The position numbers and the translations under genes are program-made. Source: Roseobacter cerasinus (GTDB lineage: Bacteria > Pseudomonadota > Alphaproteobacteria > Rhodobacterales > Rhodobacteraceae). Taken from it: a stretch of 64,000 bases of DNA. Of the stretch, positions 36,229 through 45,973 are shown in pieces (position 1 is the first letter of the stretch; each line of letters starts with the position of its first letter). The DNA is taken from the NCBI RefSeq assembly GCF_009811755.1, contig NZ_BLIV01000001.1:682001-746000 (forward strand), given 5' to 3'. The notes beneath the pieces are model-generated. The model saw only the letters and a list, made by a program, of their open reading frames with translations, did not search any database and was not told the origin of the DNA.

Positions 36229-36950
36229 TCCGCAAAAATCTCGGCCAGCTGCTGCTTGACCTGCCGCACCAGAGCAGCGTCCGCCCCCCGGATCACCACA
36301 TTGGCCCCATAGGTGCCGTTCTTTTGCTGGAACGGGTAAGACCCCATGCTCAACATCGGATATTCTTCGGCCAGTGCGCCCAAGGGCCCGGCGATATCAC
36401 CCTCGCCCCGGTCAATGCGCAAGGTTTCAGAGACCAGCGGCGCGCCGCCCACAAGCTGCGGCAGCAGCCCCTCAACCATCGCCTGAAAAACAGATGGCAC
36501 ACCGGCCATCACATGCACATTCTGCAGGGTGAAGCCCGGTGCTGCGGACACCGGGTTGTCGATCAGCATCGCCCCGTCGGGGATACGCGCCATGCGCAAC
36601 CGCGCAGCATTCAACTCGATACCAGAGACCGCATAGTGTCGCTTGAGCAGTGCCAGCGCATCGTCCCGCACGTCAATCTGTGCATCGAAGGCTGCGGCGA
36701 TGCAGTCCGCCGTGATATCGTCATGCGTGGGCCCAATGCCGCCACTGGTAAAGACATGGTCATAGGCGGCCGAGAGCGCCCGCACCGCGGCCACAATCGC
36801 CTTGCGGTCATCACTGACCACACGCACTTCACGCAGGTCGATCCCGGCCTCGGTCAGTTTGCCCGCAAGGTGATACATATTCGCGTCCCGCGTCCGGCCT
36901 GAGAGGATTTCATCTCCGATCACCATCATCGCAGCGGTTGGGTTTGCCAT
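36225..36950 (-). CDS. CinA/MoaB-like molybdopterin-binding domain protein
   Basis: A 241-residue protein with the MoCF_biosynth fold found in the N-terminal part of CinA. MVIGDEILSGRTRDANMYHL and FTSGGIGPTHDDITADCIAA are the signature stretches. The C-terminal nicotinamide-nucleotide deamidase domain of CinA is absent. It may act as an ADP-ribose or FAD pyrophosphatase, as shown for related proteins, but this is inferred. It is the first gene of a four-gene operon. Confidence 0.88.
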   Translation of the reverse strand: MANPTAAMMVIGDEILSGRTRDANMYHLAGKLTEAGIDLREVRVVSDDRKAIVAAVRALSAAYDHVFTSGGIGPTHDDITADCIAAAFDAQIDVRDDALALLKRHYAVSGIELNAARLRMARIPDGAMLIDNPVSAAPGFTLQNVHVMAGVPSVFQAMVEGLLPQLVGGAPLVSETLRIDRGEGDIAGPLGALAEEYPMLSMGSYPFQQKNGTYGANVVIRGADAALVRQVKQQLAEIFAE

Positions 36951-37001
36951 GTTGGGGGCCTTCCTTGCGTCTCACCTGGCGTGAGGTATAGACCCGGCCT
37001 C

Positions 37002-37709
37002 ATGCGCTTTCAAACCGATCTTGTGCCCGCCCGCTTGACCCGCCGCTACAAACGCTTTCTGGCCGATTGCGTGCTGGAGAGCTCCGGCGCAGAGATCACC
37101 GCGCATTGCGCCAATCCCGGCTCCATGATGGGCCTTGCAGAGCCCGGCACAAAGGTCTGGTTGGAGCCAAATGACGATCCGAAGAAGAAGCTGAAATACG
37201 GCTGGCGGCTGGTTGATCACGAGAACGGGCATTTCACCGGCGTCGACACCTCGCTGCCCAACAAGGCGCTGAAAGCGGCGCTGATGGCGCGAGACGTGCC
37301 GGAGCTTGCCGCATATGGCACAGTGCGGCCAGAGGTGAAATACGGCACCGGCAGCCGCATCGACTTCCTGTTGCAGGAGCCGGGCCTGCCAGACGCCTAT
37401 GTGGAGGTTAAAAGCGTCACACTTTCGCGGCAGGAAGGCTTGGCCGAGTTCCCCGACAGCGTGACCGCGCGCGGAGCCAAGCACCTTGCTGAACTGGCTA
37501 CAATGGCGCAGCAAGGGCACCGGGCCATCATGCTCTATCTGGTGCAGCGCACCGACTGCACCCGCTTCACTCTGGCGGCTGATATCGACCCCGCATATGA
37601 TGCGACGTTTCGCAGCGCCCGCGATCAGGGCGTTGAAACTTTGTGCTACGGCACCATTATAACTCAGCAAGGCGTCGATCTCGCAGACGCGCTTGAGTGT
37701 GTGATCTAA
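37002..37709 (+). CDS. sfsA: SfsA family DNA/RNA-binding protein
   Basis: A 235-residue SfsA protein from the ATG at 37002. The motif TRRYKRFLADCVLESSG, HCANPGSMMGLAEPG and YVEVKSVTLS are family hallmarks. The core (GSRIDFLL...EVKSVTL) resembles PD-(D/E)xK nucleases. Named for a sugar-fermentation phenotype in E. coli, its molecular role is unsettled. It is divergent from the CinA-like gene. Confidence 0.93.
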   Translation: MRFQTDLVPARLTRRYKRFLADCVLESSGAEITAHCANPGSMMGLAEPGTKVWLEPNDDPKKKLKYGWRLVDHENGHFTGVDTSLPNKALKAALMARDVPELAAYGTVRPEVKYGTGSRIDFLLQEPGLPDAYVEVKSVTLSRQEGLAEFPDSVTARGAKHLAELATMAQQGHRAIMLYLVQRTDCTRFTLAADIDPAYDATFRSARDQGVETLCYGTIITQQGVDLADALECVI

Positions 37710-37776
37710 CGGCCCTCTGGCTCTTGGATCTTTTGCGCGTTAGAAGCGCGCCAAACAGTCACGATGGAGTTGTCCC

Positions 37777-38595
37777 GTGGACGATGAGCTGCGCGGCCGC
37801 CATACCAAAGATGGCATCCGCATTTACGAAAAGGCCGATTTCGCAGGCATGAATGCCGCGGGCCAGCTTGCTGCGCGTATTCTCGACGATGTGGCGGGGC
37901 TGATCTTTGTGGGCCAGACCACCGGCGCGATTGACGATGCGATCACCAAAATGGTCGAGGAGGCGGGCGCTACGTCCGCCACCATCGGCTATAAGGGGTA
38001 CAAACACGCCAGCTGCATTTCGGTCAATCACGTGGTCTGCCATGGCATCCCGGGTGACAAGCGGCTGAAGGATGGCGATATCCTGAACATCGACGTGACC
38101 GTAATTGTCGATGGCTGGTACGGCGACACCAGCCGCATGTATGTGGCAGGTAAGCTGCCGCGCAAGGCCGAACGGCTGATCCAGATTACCCATGACGCGC
38201 TGATGCTGGGCATTGATGCGGTCAAACCGGGCAAGACCTTTGGCGACATCGGGCACGCAATCCAGTCCTTCGTGGAGAGCCAACGCATGTCTGTGGTCCG
38301 TGACTTCTGTGGTCACGGGCTGGGCCGGGTCTTTCACGCGCCACCCAACGTGCTGCACTATGGGCGTCCGGGCACCGGGGCGGTGCTGGAAGAGGGCATG
38401 TTCTTCACCATCGAACCGATGGTGAACCTCGGCCGCCCTGAGACCAAGACGCTGGCCGACGACTGGACAGCGGTGACCCGCGACAAATCTCTCTCAGCCC
38501 AGTTTGAGCATTCCATTGGGGTGACAGCAAATGGGGCCGAGATTTTCACACTCTCGCCTGGCGGGCTGTTCCATCCGACCTATTCGACCGGCTGA
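37777..38595 (+). CDS. map: Methionine aminopeptidase type I
   Basis: Removes N-terminal Met from new proteins. 272 residues from a GTG at 37777. Metal ligands are visible in NIDVTVIVDGWYGDTSRMY (two Asp), CGHGLGRVFHAPPNVLHY (His), EEGMFFTIEPM (Glu) and SAQFEHSIGVT (Glu). Length and motifs are standard. The 191 bp after the gene (38596-38786) hold no clear gene. Confidence 0.96.
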   Translation: MDDELRGRHTKDGIRIYEKADFAGMNAAGQLAARILDDVAGLIFVGQTTGAIDDAITKMVEEAGATSATIGYKGYKHASCISVNHVVCHGIPGDKRLKDGDILNIDVTVIVDGWYGDTSRMYVAGKLPRKAERLIQITHDALMLGIDAVKPGKTFGDIGHAIQSFVESQRMSVVRDFCGHGLGRVFHAPPNVLHYGRPGTGAVLEEGMFFTIEPMVNLGRPETKTLADDWTAVTRDKSLSAQFEHSIGVTANGAEIFTLSPGGLFHPTYSTG

Positions 38596-38786
38596 TCTGG
38601 CGAGTCGTCGACGTCCCGGCGCAAAATGGCAAGTAGCAAGGTCTCCCGTCCCCACGGGTGTACCGCGTCACCGATGAAAATCGGTGGCGGTCTGCGTTTT
38701 AGCTCTGGCGACCCCGTCGTTGGCGCCGGAGAAACGGGCCACAAGAAGGAAAAAGCGGTGGCGAACATACTCCTTTGAATAGCACA

Positions 38787-39344
38787 TCAGCGCGCTGTTT
38801 TCGACAATAAGCTGACATGTGTGTCGCCATAGCGGCGCTGGTCGACGGGCTCAAACCCTTCGGGCACCGGCATCGGCTGCGCTTCTTCCCATACGATGAA
38901 AGCCTCTGGCGCGAGCCACCCGCCTGCGTCCGCAGCCCTCAATGCCGTCTCCCCCAGCCCCTTGCCGTAAGGCGGATCCAGAAACACAAGATCAAATGCC
39001 GCACCCTCACATGCAGGTAAACGCCGTGCATCCCGTTTGAGGATGGCGGTTTGCTCCTCCGCACGCAGCTTAGCGATGTTCTGCCGGACCAGACCCTGCG
39101 CTACGCGACCGTCATCGACGAAGGTCACATGCGCTGCGCCCCGCGACAGCGCCTCCAAGCCAAGCGCGCCGGTGCCCGCAAAGAGGTCAAGCACGCGCGC
39201 GCCCTCAATCACACCATGGTGGGTCAATACGCTGAAAAGGCTCTCGCGGACCCGGTCCGCCGTGGGGCGCAGATGCGCGGCCGCGTCGCCCTTGCCAACG
39301 CTCACCAGCGCCATGCCCCGATACTGACCCGCAATGATCCTCAC
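38787..39344 (-). CDS. rsmD: 16S rRNA (guanine966-N2)-methyltransferase
   Basis: A 185-residue RsmD. The N-terminal MRIIAGQYRGMAL with LRPTADRVRESLFSVL is characteristic. SAM binding is at VLDLFAGTGALGLEALSRGA and the catalytic motif is FLDPPYGKG. It overlaps the flavoprotein gene upstream by 4 bp. Confidence 0.95.
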   Translation of the reverse strand: MRIIAGQYRGMALVSVGKGDAAAHLRPTADRVRESLFSVLTHHGVIEGARVLDLFAGTGALGLEALSRGAAHVTFVDDGRVAQGLVRQNIAKLRAEEQTAILKRDARRLPACEGAAFDLVFLDPPYGKGLGETALRAADAGGWLAPEAFIVWEEAQPMPVPEGFEPVDQRRYGDTHVSLLSKTAR

Positions 39345-40549
39345 GCGCTGAGCAGCGGTTTCAGGTCGGCCTGCACGTCTGCAACCAGCGTCGGATCTGC
39401 GCTCTTACCCGCCTCGACCAGCCGCTTGCCGATCATATAGGCACGCGGATCGTTCATCGCATCGACCGCCAATAACGCATCACCGGCATAGTACCAGAAG
39501 GACGCCGTCTGCCCCGCGCCGAGACGTGCAACCACATCCGTGTAGCCGGTGTTCAACCCGGCAATCTGCAGTTTCACGTCGTACTGATCCGACCAGAACC
39601 AGGGTTTCGCGGCGTAGGCCCGGCCCGCGCCGAGGATATTCTCGGCCACCAGCTCCGCCTGATCAATCGCATGCGGCACGCTTTCCAGCCGAATGCGCCC
39701 ACCACGGTAGGGGAAAGACGTGCAGTCCCCCGCCGCCCAGATATGCGGATCGGACGTGCGCCCATGCGCATCCACACGGATGCCATTGTCAATCTCTAAC
39801 CCTGCGGCCTCGGCCAACGTGGCGGCCGGGGCAATGCCCACGCCGACGATCACGAAATCCACGTCTAGTGTGGAGCCGTCGCTCAACTCCGCTCCGCTGA
39901 CCACGTCATCGCCGGTGAGCCGCGCCAGCCCCACGCCTTCGCGGATGTCGACGCCATGCCGCCTGTGCAGCGCGCGGAAATAGTCGCTGGTCTGTGGCGC
40001 CGCGACCCGTTGCAGAATGCGGTCGGCCATTTCGACCAACGTCACCTGCAGGCCCAGCTTGGCCGCCACAGCCGCCGCTTCGAGCCCGATGTAGCCGCCC
40101 CCCACGATCAACACGCGGCGTTCGGCCTGAAACTGCGGCGCCATGGCATCGGTATCCGCAAGGTCGCGCACGCAATAGACACCCTCAAGATCGCCCCCGA
40201 TGCTGGCGGGCAGGCGGCGTGGTGCGGAACCGGTGGTGAGCACCAGATCATCATAGTGCAAAATTTCGGCCCCCAGATGTACCTGCCGGTGATCAGGCAC
40301 AATGGCCGTGACCTGCGTGCCCATGCGCAGGGTGATGTCCTGCTCGGCATAGAAGCTCTCGGGCCGCAGGAACAGCCGTTCCAGCGCCATCTCGCCCATC
40401 AGATAGGCTTTGGAGAGCGGCGGGCGCTGATAAGGCGGCACCGGCTCGGCCCCGATCAGTGTAATCCGATCTTCACATCCGCGCCCGCGCAGTTTGGCCA
40501 CGCAGGAGGCCCCCGCCTGCCCCGCTCCGATCACGATGATATGGCCCAT
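39341..40549 (-). CDS. Ferredoxin/rubredoxin reductase-like FAD oxidoreductase
   Basis: A 402-residue NAD(P)H-dependent flavoprotein of the ferredoxin-reductase type found with dioxygenases and P450s. FAD motif IVIGAGQAGASCVAKL, NAD motif VLIVGGGYIGLEAAAVA, second FAD motif IWAAGDCTSFPY, and a C-terminal reductase domain (PWFWSDQYDVKLQIAGL). The ATG at 40549 has GGAAGGGAGC upstream. No ferredoxin or oxygenase gene is adjacent, so its partner is unknown. Confidence 0.9.
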   Translation of the reverse strand: MGHIIVIGAGQAGASCVAKLRGRGCEDRITLIGAEPVPPYQRPPLSKAYLMGEMALERLFLRPESFYAEQDITLRMGTQVTAIVPDHRQVHLGAEILHYDDLVLTTGSAPRRLPASIGGDLEGVYCVRDLADTDAMAPQFQAERRVLIVGGGYIGLEAAAVAAKLGLQVTLVEMADRILQRVAAPQTSDYFRALHRRHGVDIREGVGLARLTGDDVVSGAELSDGSTLDVDFVIVGVGIAPAATLAEAAGLEIDNGIRVDAHGRTSDPHIWAAGDCTSFPYRGGRIRLESVPHAIDQAELVAENILGAGRAYAAKPWFWSDQYDVKLQIAGLNTGYTDVVARLGAGQTASFWYYAGDALLAVDAMNDPRAYMIGKRLVEAGKSADPTLVADVQADLKPLLSA

Positions 40550-40650
40550 CCTGCTCCCTTCCTTTGCGTTAAGGAATTCTCTGGTCTCGCCCAAGGCCGC
40601 ACCCTATATCCGCTAGAGCGACAAACGCAATTGCAAGAAAGGCGCCGCAT

Positions 40651-41139
40651 ATGACGATCTCACAGGGCTCTCCCCTTCCCGATGCAACTCTGGTCGAACT
40701 GGGCGCAGACGGCCCCGCGCCTGTCTCGCTCGCCGACAAGACCAAGGGGCGTAAAGTGGTGATCTTCGCCGTGCCCGGCGCCTTCACGCCCACCTGTCAT
40801 TCGGCGCATGTGCCCAGCTTCATCCGCACCAAGGATCAGTTCGACGCCAAAGGCGTGGATGAGATCATCTGCGTCTCGGTCAACGACCCTTTCGTCATGA
40901 AATCCTGGGGGGAAGCAACCGGCGCGACCGGGGCCGGCATCACAATGCTGGGTGACGCTGACAGCTCCTTCACCAAGGCCATCGGCATGGATTTCGACGC
41001 GCCGCCAGCAGGCCTGCATGGCCGTTCCAAGCGTTATGCGATGCTGGTCGAGGACGGGACGGTGACACTGTTGCAGGCCGAGGAAAGCCCCGGCGTCTGC
41101 GAGGTCTCGGGCGGTGAAGCGCTGCTGGAAAACATGTAA
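40651..41139 (+). CDS. Peroxiredoxin (Prx5/AhpE-like)
   Basis: A 162-residue thiol peroxidase. The peroxidatic Cys is in FAVPGAFTPTCHSAHVPSF. A second Cys in ESPGVCEVSGGEALL may act as the resolving residue. Sequence is typical of the Prx5 redoxin family. GAAAGGCG precedes the ATG. It is divergent from the flavoprotein gene. Confidence 0.93.
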   Translation: MTISQGSPLPDATLVELGADGPAPVSLADKTKGRKVVIFAVPGAFTPTCHSAHVPSFIRTKDQFDAKGVDEIICVSVNDPFVMKSWGEATGATGAGITMLGDADSSFTKAIGMDFDAPPAGLHGRSKRYAMLVEDGTVTLLQAEESPGVCEVSGGEALLENM

Positions 41140-41145
41140 GGGCAA

Positions 41146-41171
41146 GGCTCGGCAAGTATCCCTGCCGAGCC
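41146..41171. terminator. Hairpin between peroxiredoxin and channel genes
   Basis: A perfect 9-bp stem, GGCTCGGCA (41146-41154) and TGCCGAGCC (41163-41171), sits with an 8-nt loop between convergent genes 38 bp apart. It lacks a T tract. Confidence 0.6.
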
Positions 41172-41177
41172 ATCCAA

Positions 41178-42026
41178 TCAGGAGGCGGTCGCCTGCACCA
41201 TCGTGCGGGTCGGGAACGGGATCTCGATCCCACCTGCATCCAGCGCCTCTTTCACGGCGCGTTTGATGTCGGCCTGATAGGCAAAATACTCCGCCGCATC
41301 GACCCAGACCCGCACGAGGAAATCAACCGAACTGTCGCCCAGATTGTTCACCTGAATGAAGGGCTCCGGGTCGGATTTGGACCGCGCATCCGCCATGATG
41401 GTATCGAGGATGATCTTCTGCGCATCGGCAAGGTTCACGCCGTAGCCCACACCAAAAGTCCATTCGGCCCGGCGGGTGGAGTTTGTCGAATAATTGGTGA
41501 TCACATTGCCCCAGACTTCAGAGTTGGGGATGATCACCTGAACGTTGCTGATGTCAGCCAGTTCGGTGAAGTTCAGCGTGATCGCCTTGACCGTGCCCAT
41601 CTCGCCACCAACCTCGACGAAATCGCCCAGTTTGATGGGACGGAAGAGGATGAGCATGACGCCCGCCGCCACATTCGACAGCGTGCCCTGCAAGGCCAGG
41701 CCGATGGCCAGACCGGCGGCACCGATAACGGCGACCACCGATGTGGTCTGCACCCCGAAGCTGTTGAGCACAAAGAGGACGGTGAAGCCCAGCACCACGT
41801 AGCGCACAATCGACGACAGGAAGTCGAAGAGCGTCTCGTCCAGATGGCGGTTCAGCCTGCTAAGGCTTTTGACACGCCGCTGCAGCCAGGCCGACACGAT
41901 CCAGCCCACCATAAGGATGGAGATGGCCGCCAGTACCGAACCTGCGGTGGTCAGGAGGAAATCAAGTGTCAGAAGATCCGCCAGGGTCTTGCCCTGCCAG
42001 ATCTCGGTTTGCAGAAGGTCTTCCAT
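41178..42026 (-). CDS. Small-conductance mechanosensitive channel (MscS family)
   Basis: A 282-residue inner-membrane channel that opens under membrane tension. Three hydrophobic segments (about 25-45, 70-90, 95-125) are followed by the pore helix GAAGLAIGLALQGTLSNVAAG and the beta domain (GDFVEVGGEMGTVKAITLNF, VIIPNSEVW). Length matches E. coli MscS. It follows the pterin dehydratase gene by 3 bp. Confidence 0.94.
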   Translation of the reverse strand: MEDLLQTEIWQGKTLADLLTLDFLLTTAGSVLAAISILMVGWIVSAWLQRRVKSLSRLNRHLDETLFDFLSSIVRYVVLGFTVLFVLNSFGVQTTSVVAVIGAAGLAIGLALQGTLSNVAAGVMLILFRPIKLGDFVEVGGEMGTVKAITLNFTELADISNVQVIIPNSEVWGNVITNYSTNSTRRAEWTFGVGYGVNLADAQKIILDTIMADARSKSDPEPFIQVNNLGDSSVDFLVRVWVDAAEYFAYQADIKRAVKEALDAGGIEIPFPTRTMVQATAS

Positions 42027-42029
42027 TCT

Positions 42030-42326
42030 TTACTCCGAGAGACTGTCCATCTTGCGCGCAAGCTTCGCGTCCAAGGCGCTGAGCCCCCCCACATCATGGG
42101 TGCTCAGCACCACATCGACCGTCTTGTAAACGTTGCTCCATTCCGGGTGGTGGTCCCATTTCTCCGCCCAGATGGCGACTTGGGTCATCCACCCGAACGC
42201 CTCCACGAAATTCTTGAAAACGAACGTTTTCTCAATGGCATCGCGCCCGTCTACCATCTGCCAGCCAGCGGCAAACAGCGGCTCCAGCAGGGGGCCGCGG
42301 GTTTCTTCACTCAGTTTTTCCGTCAT
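42030..42326 (-). CDS. phhB: Pterin-4a-carbinolamine dehydratase
   Basis: A 98-residue PCD/DCoH protein. The dehydratase signature with conserved histidines is in [20 protein letters not shown] with [11 protein letters not shown]. It recycles the tetrahydropterin cofactor after phenylalanine hydroxylase. No hydroxylase is in the window, so its partner is elsewhere. It overlaps the DUF482 gene by 4 bp. Confidence 0.94.
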   Translation of the reverse strand: MTEKLSEETRGPLLEPLFAAGWQMVDGRDAIEKTFVFKNFVEAFGWMTQVAIWAEKWDHHPEWSNVYKTVDVVLSTHDVGGLSALDAKLARKMDSLSE

Positions 42327-43510
42327 TCCTGTTCCTCAATCTCCGCCCGCTTGAAGGGCCCATATTCCGTCAATACGGTGATTTCTTCGTCGATGGCCGC
42401 ACGCTCAGCTTCGAGATAATCGCCGATGGCTTTCGCAAAGCCCGCATCATTCACCCAATGCAGCGACCACGTCGGCTGTGGCAGATAGCCCCGCGCCAGT
42501 TTGTGCTCGCCTTGTGCACCCGCCTCGACCCGCGCCAAACCATCCGCAATGGCGATATCGATCGCGCGGTAGTAGCACAGCTCGAAATGCAGGCAAGGGT
42601 GGTGCTCGGTGCATCCCCAATACCGGCCATATAACGCTTCAGCGCCAAAAAAGTTCAACGCACCTGCCACCCAGCGCCCATTCCGCTCTGCGAGCACCAG
42701 CGCCATATCGTCTCGCAGGGTCTCCTGCGCAATATCGAAAAAGCGGCGGGTGAGGTAGGGTGTGCCCCATTTGCGCGCGCCGGTGTCCTGATAAAAGTGC
42801 CAGAAGGCGTCCCAGTGCTCCGGCTCCAACGCATCGCCGGTGAAGGTGTGGATCGTGCCGCCAAAGGCCTGCGCCCGCGCCCGCTCCTTGCGGATGTTTT
42901 TGCGCTTGCGCGAGCTGAGGCTCGCGAGGAATCCGTCGAAATCCACATAGCCGTCGTTCTGCCAGTGAAACTGCTGTGTCTTGCGCAGCATCAGCCCCAT
43001 GGCGGCGCCCCGGGTGGCCTCCTCTTCGGTGCAAAAGGTCAGATGCAGCGACGACAGTCGATTGTTCTCGGCCAGTTGCACCGCCCCCTGGATCAGCGCC
43101 GCCGTGCCGGTTTCCTCGAACCCCGGGCGCACCAGCAATCGCCGACCAGTAGCAGGGGTATGCGGCACGGCGATCTGCAGTTTGGGATAGTAGCGCCCGC
43201 CCGCGCGCTCGTAGGCATGCGCCCAATTGTGGTCAAAGATGTATTCGCCCTGGCTGTGCGACTTGGCATACATCGGCGCCACGGCAATCAGCTGGCCTTC
43301 GATGCGCGCCGTGAGGTACTGCGGTTGCCATCCTGTGCCGGTGCCGACCGAGCCGCTGTCCTCCAGCGCCCGCAAGAAGCGATAGGTGGTGAACGGATCC
43401 ATAGGCCGCGCGCCATCTGCGGCCTCAGGGCAGGCACAGGCATCCCAGTCGCTTGCATCGATGTCGTGCAGCGATGGCAATACCCTGATCTCGATTTCCT
43501 GTTCCTGCAT
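42323..43510 (-). CDS. DUF482/GNAT-fold protein
   Basis: A 395-residue protein of the DUF482 (peptidogalycan biosynthesis/recognition) family, with FemAB/GNAT fold. [40 protein letters not shown] and [20 protein letters not shown] are conserved. I place the start at the ATG at 43510 with AGGCGAGGCG upstream; an ATG at 43528 is possible. Biochemical role is not established. Confidence 0.85.
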   Translation of the reverse strand: MQEQEIEIRVLPSLHDIDASDWDACACPEAADGARPMDPFTTYRFLRALEDSGSVGTGTGWQPQYLTARIEGQLIAVAPMYAKSHSQGEYIFDHNWAHAYERAGGRYYPKLQIAVPHTPATGRRLLVRPGFEETGTAALIQGAVQLAENNRLSSLHLTFCTEEEATRGAAMGLMLRKTQQFHWQNDGYVDFDGFLASLSSRKRKNIRKERARAQAFGGTIHTFTGDALEPEHWDAFWHFYQDTGARKWGTPYLTRRFFDIAQETLRDDMALVLAERNGRWVAGALNFFGAEALYGRYWGCTEHHPCLHFELCYYRAIDIAIADGLARVEAGAQGEHKLARGYLPQPTWSLHWVNDAGFAKAIGDYLEAERAAIDEEITVLTEYGPFKRAEIEEQE

Positions 43511-43557
43511 CGCCTCGCCTCTGCTCATCGCCTTACTTGTGCCCCGCCTGCCCGGGA

Positions 43558-44328
43558 TCAAGCGGCGAGCGGTGCGAGGTACTGCTCAAATGTGATATTC
43601 CGGGCGATTTTGCGCGCCTCTGTCTCGTCAGCCGGGGACTTCACGGTCCAGCACAGGATATCGGCCCCCTCATCCTTCAACGCCGCCACACGCGGGTTGC
43701 CGAGATCGCGCCAGTTGTGGCTGACAAAGCTGCACGCCGCCCGGTCGTAGTCGGGTATCGCGCGCAGCTCGGCCCGGCGAGCTTCCGGCACGGCTGGCCA
43801 ATCGCGCGCGCCAAAGGGATCGGTCACCAGACCGCGCGGCACAGCCGGGCAAAGCTCCGCCATACGCATCACCGTGTGCGGGTTGAAGGACATGACGGCC
43901 ACTGGCCCAGGATAGCGCACAAGCGCGGTTGCCACAGCGTTCTCCAGCGGACCGACATCCGGGCCAAGTGCACCGTCCTGATCCTTTATCTCGATCAGCA
44001 ATGGCACCTGGCCCGCCACCAAAGACAGGATGTCCGGCAAATCCGGAATGCCCTCTTCACCGCCCTTCAGAGCAATCTGGCCGAGGTTCCGGGCCGAGAC
44101 GGCGCGTACAGGGCCTGCGGCCTCGGCCAGCCGGTCGAGGGCATCGTCGTGAAAGACCATGGCCTGCGCATCCGCGCTCATCTGCACGTCGATCTCGATC
44201 CCATATCCGGCGTCGATGGCCGCCTGCACCGCGGCGCGGCTGTTCTCCGGACGCCCGCGCGCCACATCGTGCAACGCACGATGGGCCAGCGGGCGGTGCA
44301 GGAACGCTTCCGGCAGTGCGACCTTCAT
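43558..44328 (-). CDS. Glycerophosphodiester phosphodiesterase
   Basis: A 256-residue GDPD/UgpQ-type enzyme that releases glycerol 3-phosphate from glycerophosphodiesters. LAHRALHDVARGRPENSRAA holds the catalytic His and the Glu, IEIDVQMSADAQAMVFHDD the metal ligands and second His, and LLIEIKDQ another Glu. No signal peptide, so it should be cytoplasmic. It overlaps the RidA gene by 4 bp. Confidence 0.92.
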   Translation of the reverse strand: MKVALPEAFLHRPLAHRALHDVARGRPENSRAAVQAAIDAGYGIEIDVQMSADAQAMVFHDDALDRLAEAAGPVRAVSARNLGQIALKGGEEGIPDLPDILSLVAGQVPLLIEIKDQDGALGPDVGPLENAVATALVRYPGPVAVMSFNPHTVMRMAELCPAVPRGLVTDPFGARDWPAVPEARRAELRAIPDYDRAACSFVSHNWRDLGNPRVAALKDEGADILCWTVKSPADETEARKIARNITFEQYLAPLAA

Positions 44329-44783
44329 CGGATCTCGAAGATGCCTTCGATCTCAACCGCAACGCCAAGCGGCAAGGCGGCCGCCGAGACGGCAGAGCGG
44401 GCATGCCGCCCCGCATCGCCAAGCGCTTCGACAAGAAAGTCGGACGCGCCGTTGATCACCTTGGGCTGATCAGTGAACTCGCCGGTCGAATTCACAAACC
44501 CGGTCAGCTTGACCACCCGCACGAGACGTTCGATATCTCCGCCACAGGCTGCCTTGACCTGCGCCAAGAGGCTGATGGCGCAGAGTTTCGCCGCCGCAGC
44601 GCCCGCATCAACCTCCATATCGGCACCCAGCTTGCCGGTCACCAGCCCATCCGCGTCAGCCGAGATCTGCCCGGAGACATAAAGCGTGCTTCCGATCTGG
44701 ACGAACGGGACGTAGTTCGCGGCGGGTGCGGGCGCATCCGGCAGGGTGACACCCAGCTCGGCAAGGCGGGAAGAAATACTCAT
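44325..44783 (-). CDS. RidA-family protein
   Basis: A 152-residue member of the YjgF/YER057c/UK114 family that hydrolyses reactive enamines or imines. VQIGSTLYVSGQI and GRHARSAVSAAALPLGVAVE carry the family pattern, including the conserved Arg. The length and sequence resemble the longer YjgH-like RidA branch. The ATG at 44783 has AAAAGGAC upstream. It begins a chain running through the phosphodiesterase. Confidence 0.88.
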   Translation of the reverse strand: MSISSRLAELGVTLPDAPAPAANYVPFVQIGSTLYVSGQISADADGLVTGKLGADMEVDAGAAAAKLCAISLLAQVKAACGGDIERLVRVVKLTGFVNSTGEFTDQPKVINGASDFLVEALGDAGRHARSAVSAAALPLGVAVEIEGIFEIR

Positions 44784-45187
44784 GATCATGTCCTTTTGGG
44801 TCAATCGGGCACAGTCTGATGCCGCCCGCGCAGCGGATTATGCCCAGTCTTCGGAGGGGCACAAGCAGATATGAAGCGCTGCGCACCGGTTTGGCACATC
44901 GCGCAACATAAGATGATGCTCAATCCTTAAGCCACCGGAACAGCGAGGAAATCAGACAGAGCGGCAGGGATCTCTTGACCCCATCCACGCGCCCGTGCAG
45001 GTTGAACCGACACATTTCCGCTCACAATTCGGCGCCCGCCCTTTGATTTGTGGACTGTTGCCACACATTAGACTTAGGGTTGCGCTGTCGCGCAATCATC
45101 ACACCTGCTAGATTCCACATCGCCCGCTCTGGGCATCGCCGTAAAAGGCTTTAACTAACGCCCAAACCATTTCACAGGATGATTCCA
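44784..45187. other. Intergenic region with ridA-like and mlaA control sequences
   Basis: About 400 bp between divergent genes contain no gene I can support. The region is less GC-rich than its neighbours. It includes a short inverted repeat TTGCG/CGCAA (about 45085-45100). Promoters for both flanking genes are expected here, but I could not fix their positions. Confidence 0.5.
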
Positions 45188-45973
45188 GTGCCTGCTTTCT
45201 CCCTCTCCAAAGCGTCCGCGCGATCCGTTGCAGCCCTTCTCACCGTCCTTGCGCTCAGCGCCTGCGCCACGCAGGAGGCGGTGACCCGGGCAGACGGGAT
45301 CAACGATCCTTACGAGACGCAGAACCGAAAGGTTCACGGCTTCAACAAAGGGTTGGATAAGAACCTGGTGCGTCCGGTATCGCAAGCCTATGGCGTTGTG
45401 CCTGTCGAGATCCGCAATACCGTCAACAATTTCTCGGAAAACCTGTCGATGCCCCGGGTGGCTGTGAACAGCCTGCTTCAGGGCGATTTGCGCGGCACAG
45501 GGCTGGCGACTGTGCGGTTTGTGATGAACTCGACGATCGGCCTGGCTGGCTTATTTGATCCGGCGACCGAGCTGAAGATCCCGCAGCACACGACCGATTT
45601 CGGGGAAACGCTGGCGGTCTGGGGCGCGGGCGAAGGCGCCTATGTGGAGCTTCCGGTCTTCGGGCCCTCAACCCAGCGGGACGCGGTTGGGCTGGTGGTG
45701 GATTTCTTCACCAATCCGCTGACCAGGAACACCAACAACAAATTCGATGACGACCTGCGCGCAGTGCCGCCAACAACGGCGACAGCATCAGTGTTGAACG
45801 ACCGCGAGAAATTCTCCGACACCATCGATTCCGTGCTCTACGAGAGCGCGGACAGCTACGCACAGTCGCGTTCGATCTACCTGCAGAACCGCCGGTTCGA
45901 GCTTGGACAGGACGAACAGACCGACATTGATCCCTTCTCAGCAGACCCTTACGAGGACCCCTATGCCGAGTAA
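45188..45973 (+). CDS. mlaA: MlaA/VacJ outer-membrane lipoprotein
   Basis: A 261-residue lipoprotein of the phospholipid-retention (Mla) system, which removes mislocated phospholipids from the outer leaflet. Lipobox LSAC is visible. DPYETQNRKVHGFNKGLDKN and GLAGLFDPATELKIPQHTTD are hallmarks of MlaA. I prefer the GTG at 45188 with AGGATG 6 bases upstream; an ATG at 45179 is the alternative. It overlaps mlaC by 11 bp. Confidence 0.93.
   Translation: MPAFSLSKASARSVAALLTVLALSACATQEAVTRADGINDPYETQNRKVHGFNKGLDKNLVRPVSQAYGVVPVEIRNTVNNFSENLSMPRVAVNSLLQGDLRGTGLATVRFVMNSTIGLAGLFDPATELKIPQHTTDFGETLAVWGAGEGAYVELPVFGPSTQRDAVGLVVDFFTNPLTRNTNNKFDDDLRAVPPTTATASVLNDREKFSDTIDSVLYESADSYAQSRSIYLQNRRFELGQDEQTDIDPFSADPYEDPYAE

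Noticed and set aside
38580-38768. A 62-residue minus-strand frame between map and rsmD with AAAGGAG near its ATG
   Set aside because: The spacing to the ATG is too short, codon choice is mixed, and the product has no recognised features. A small gene is possible but not supported.
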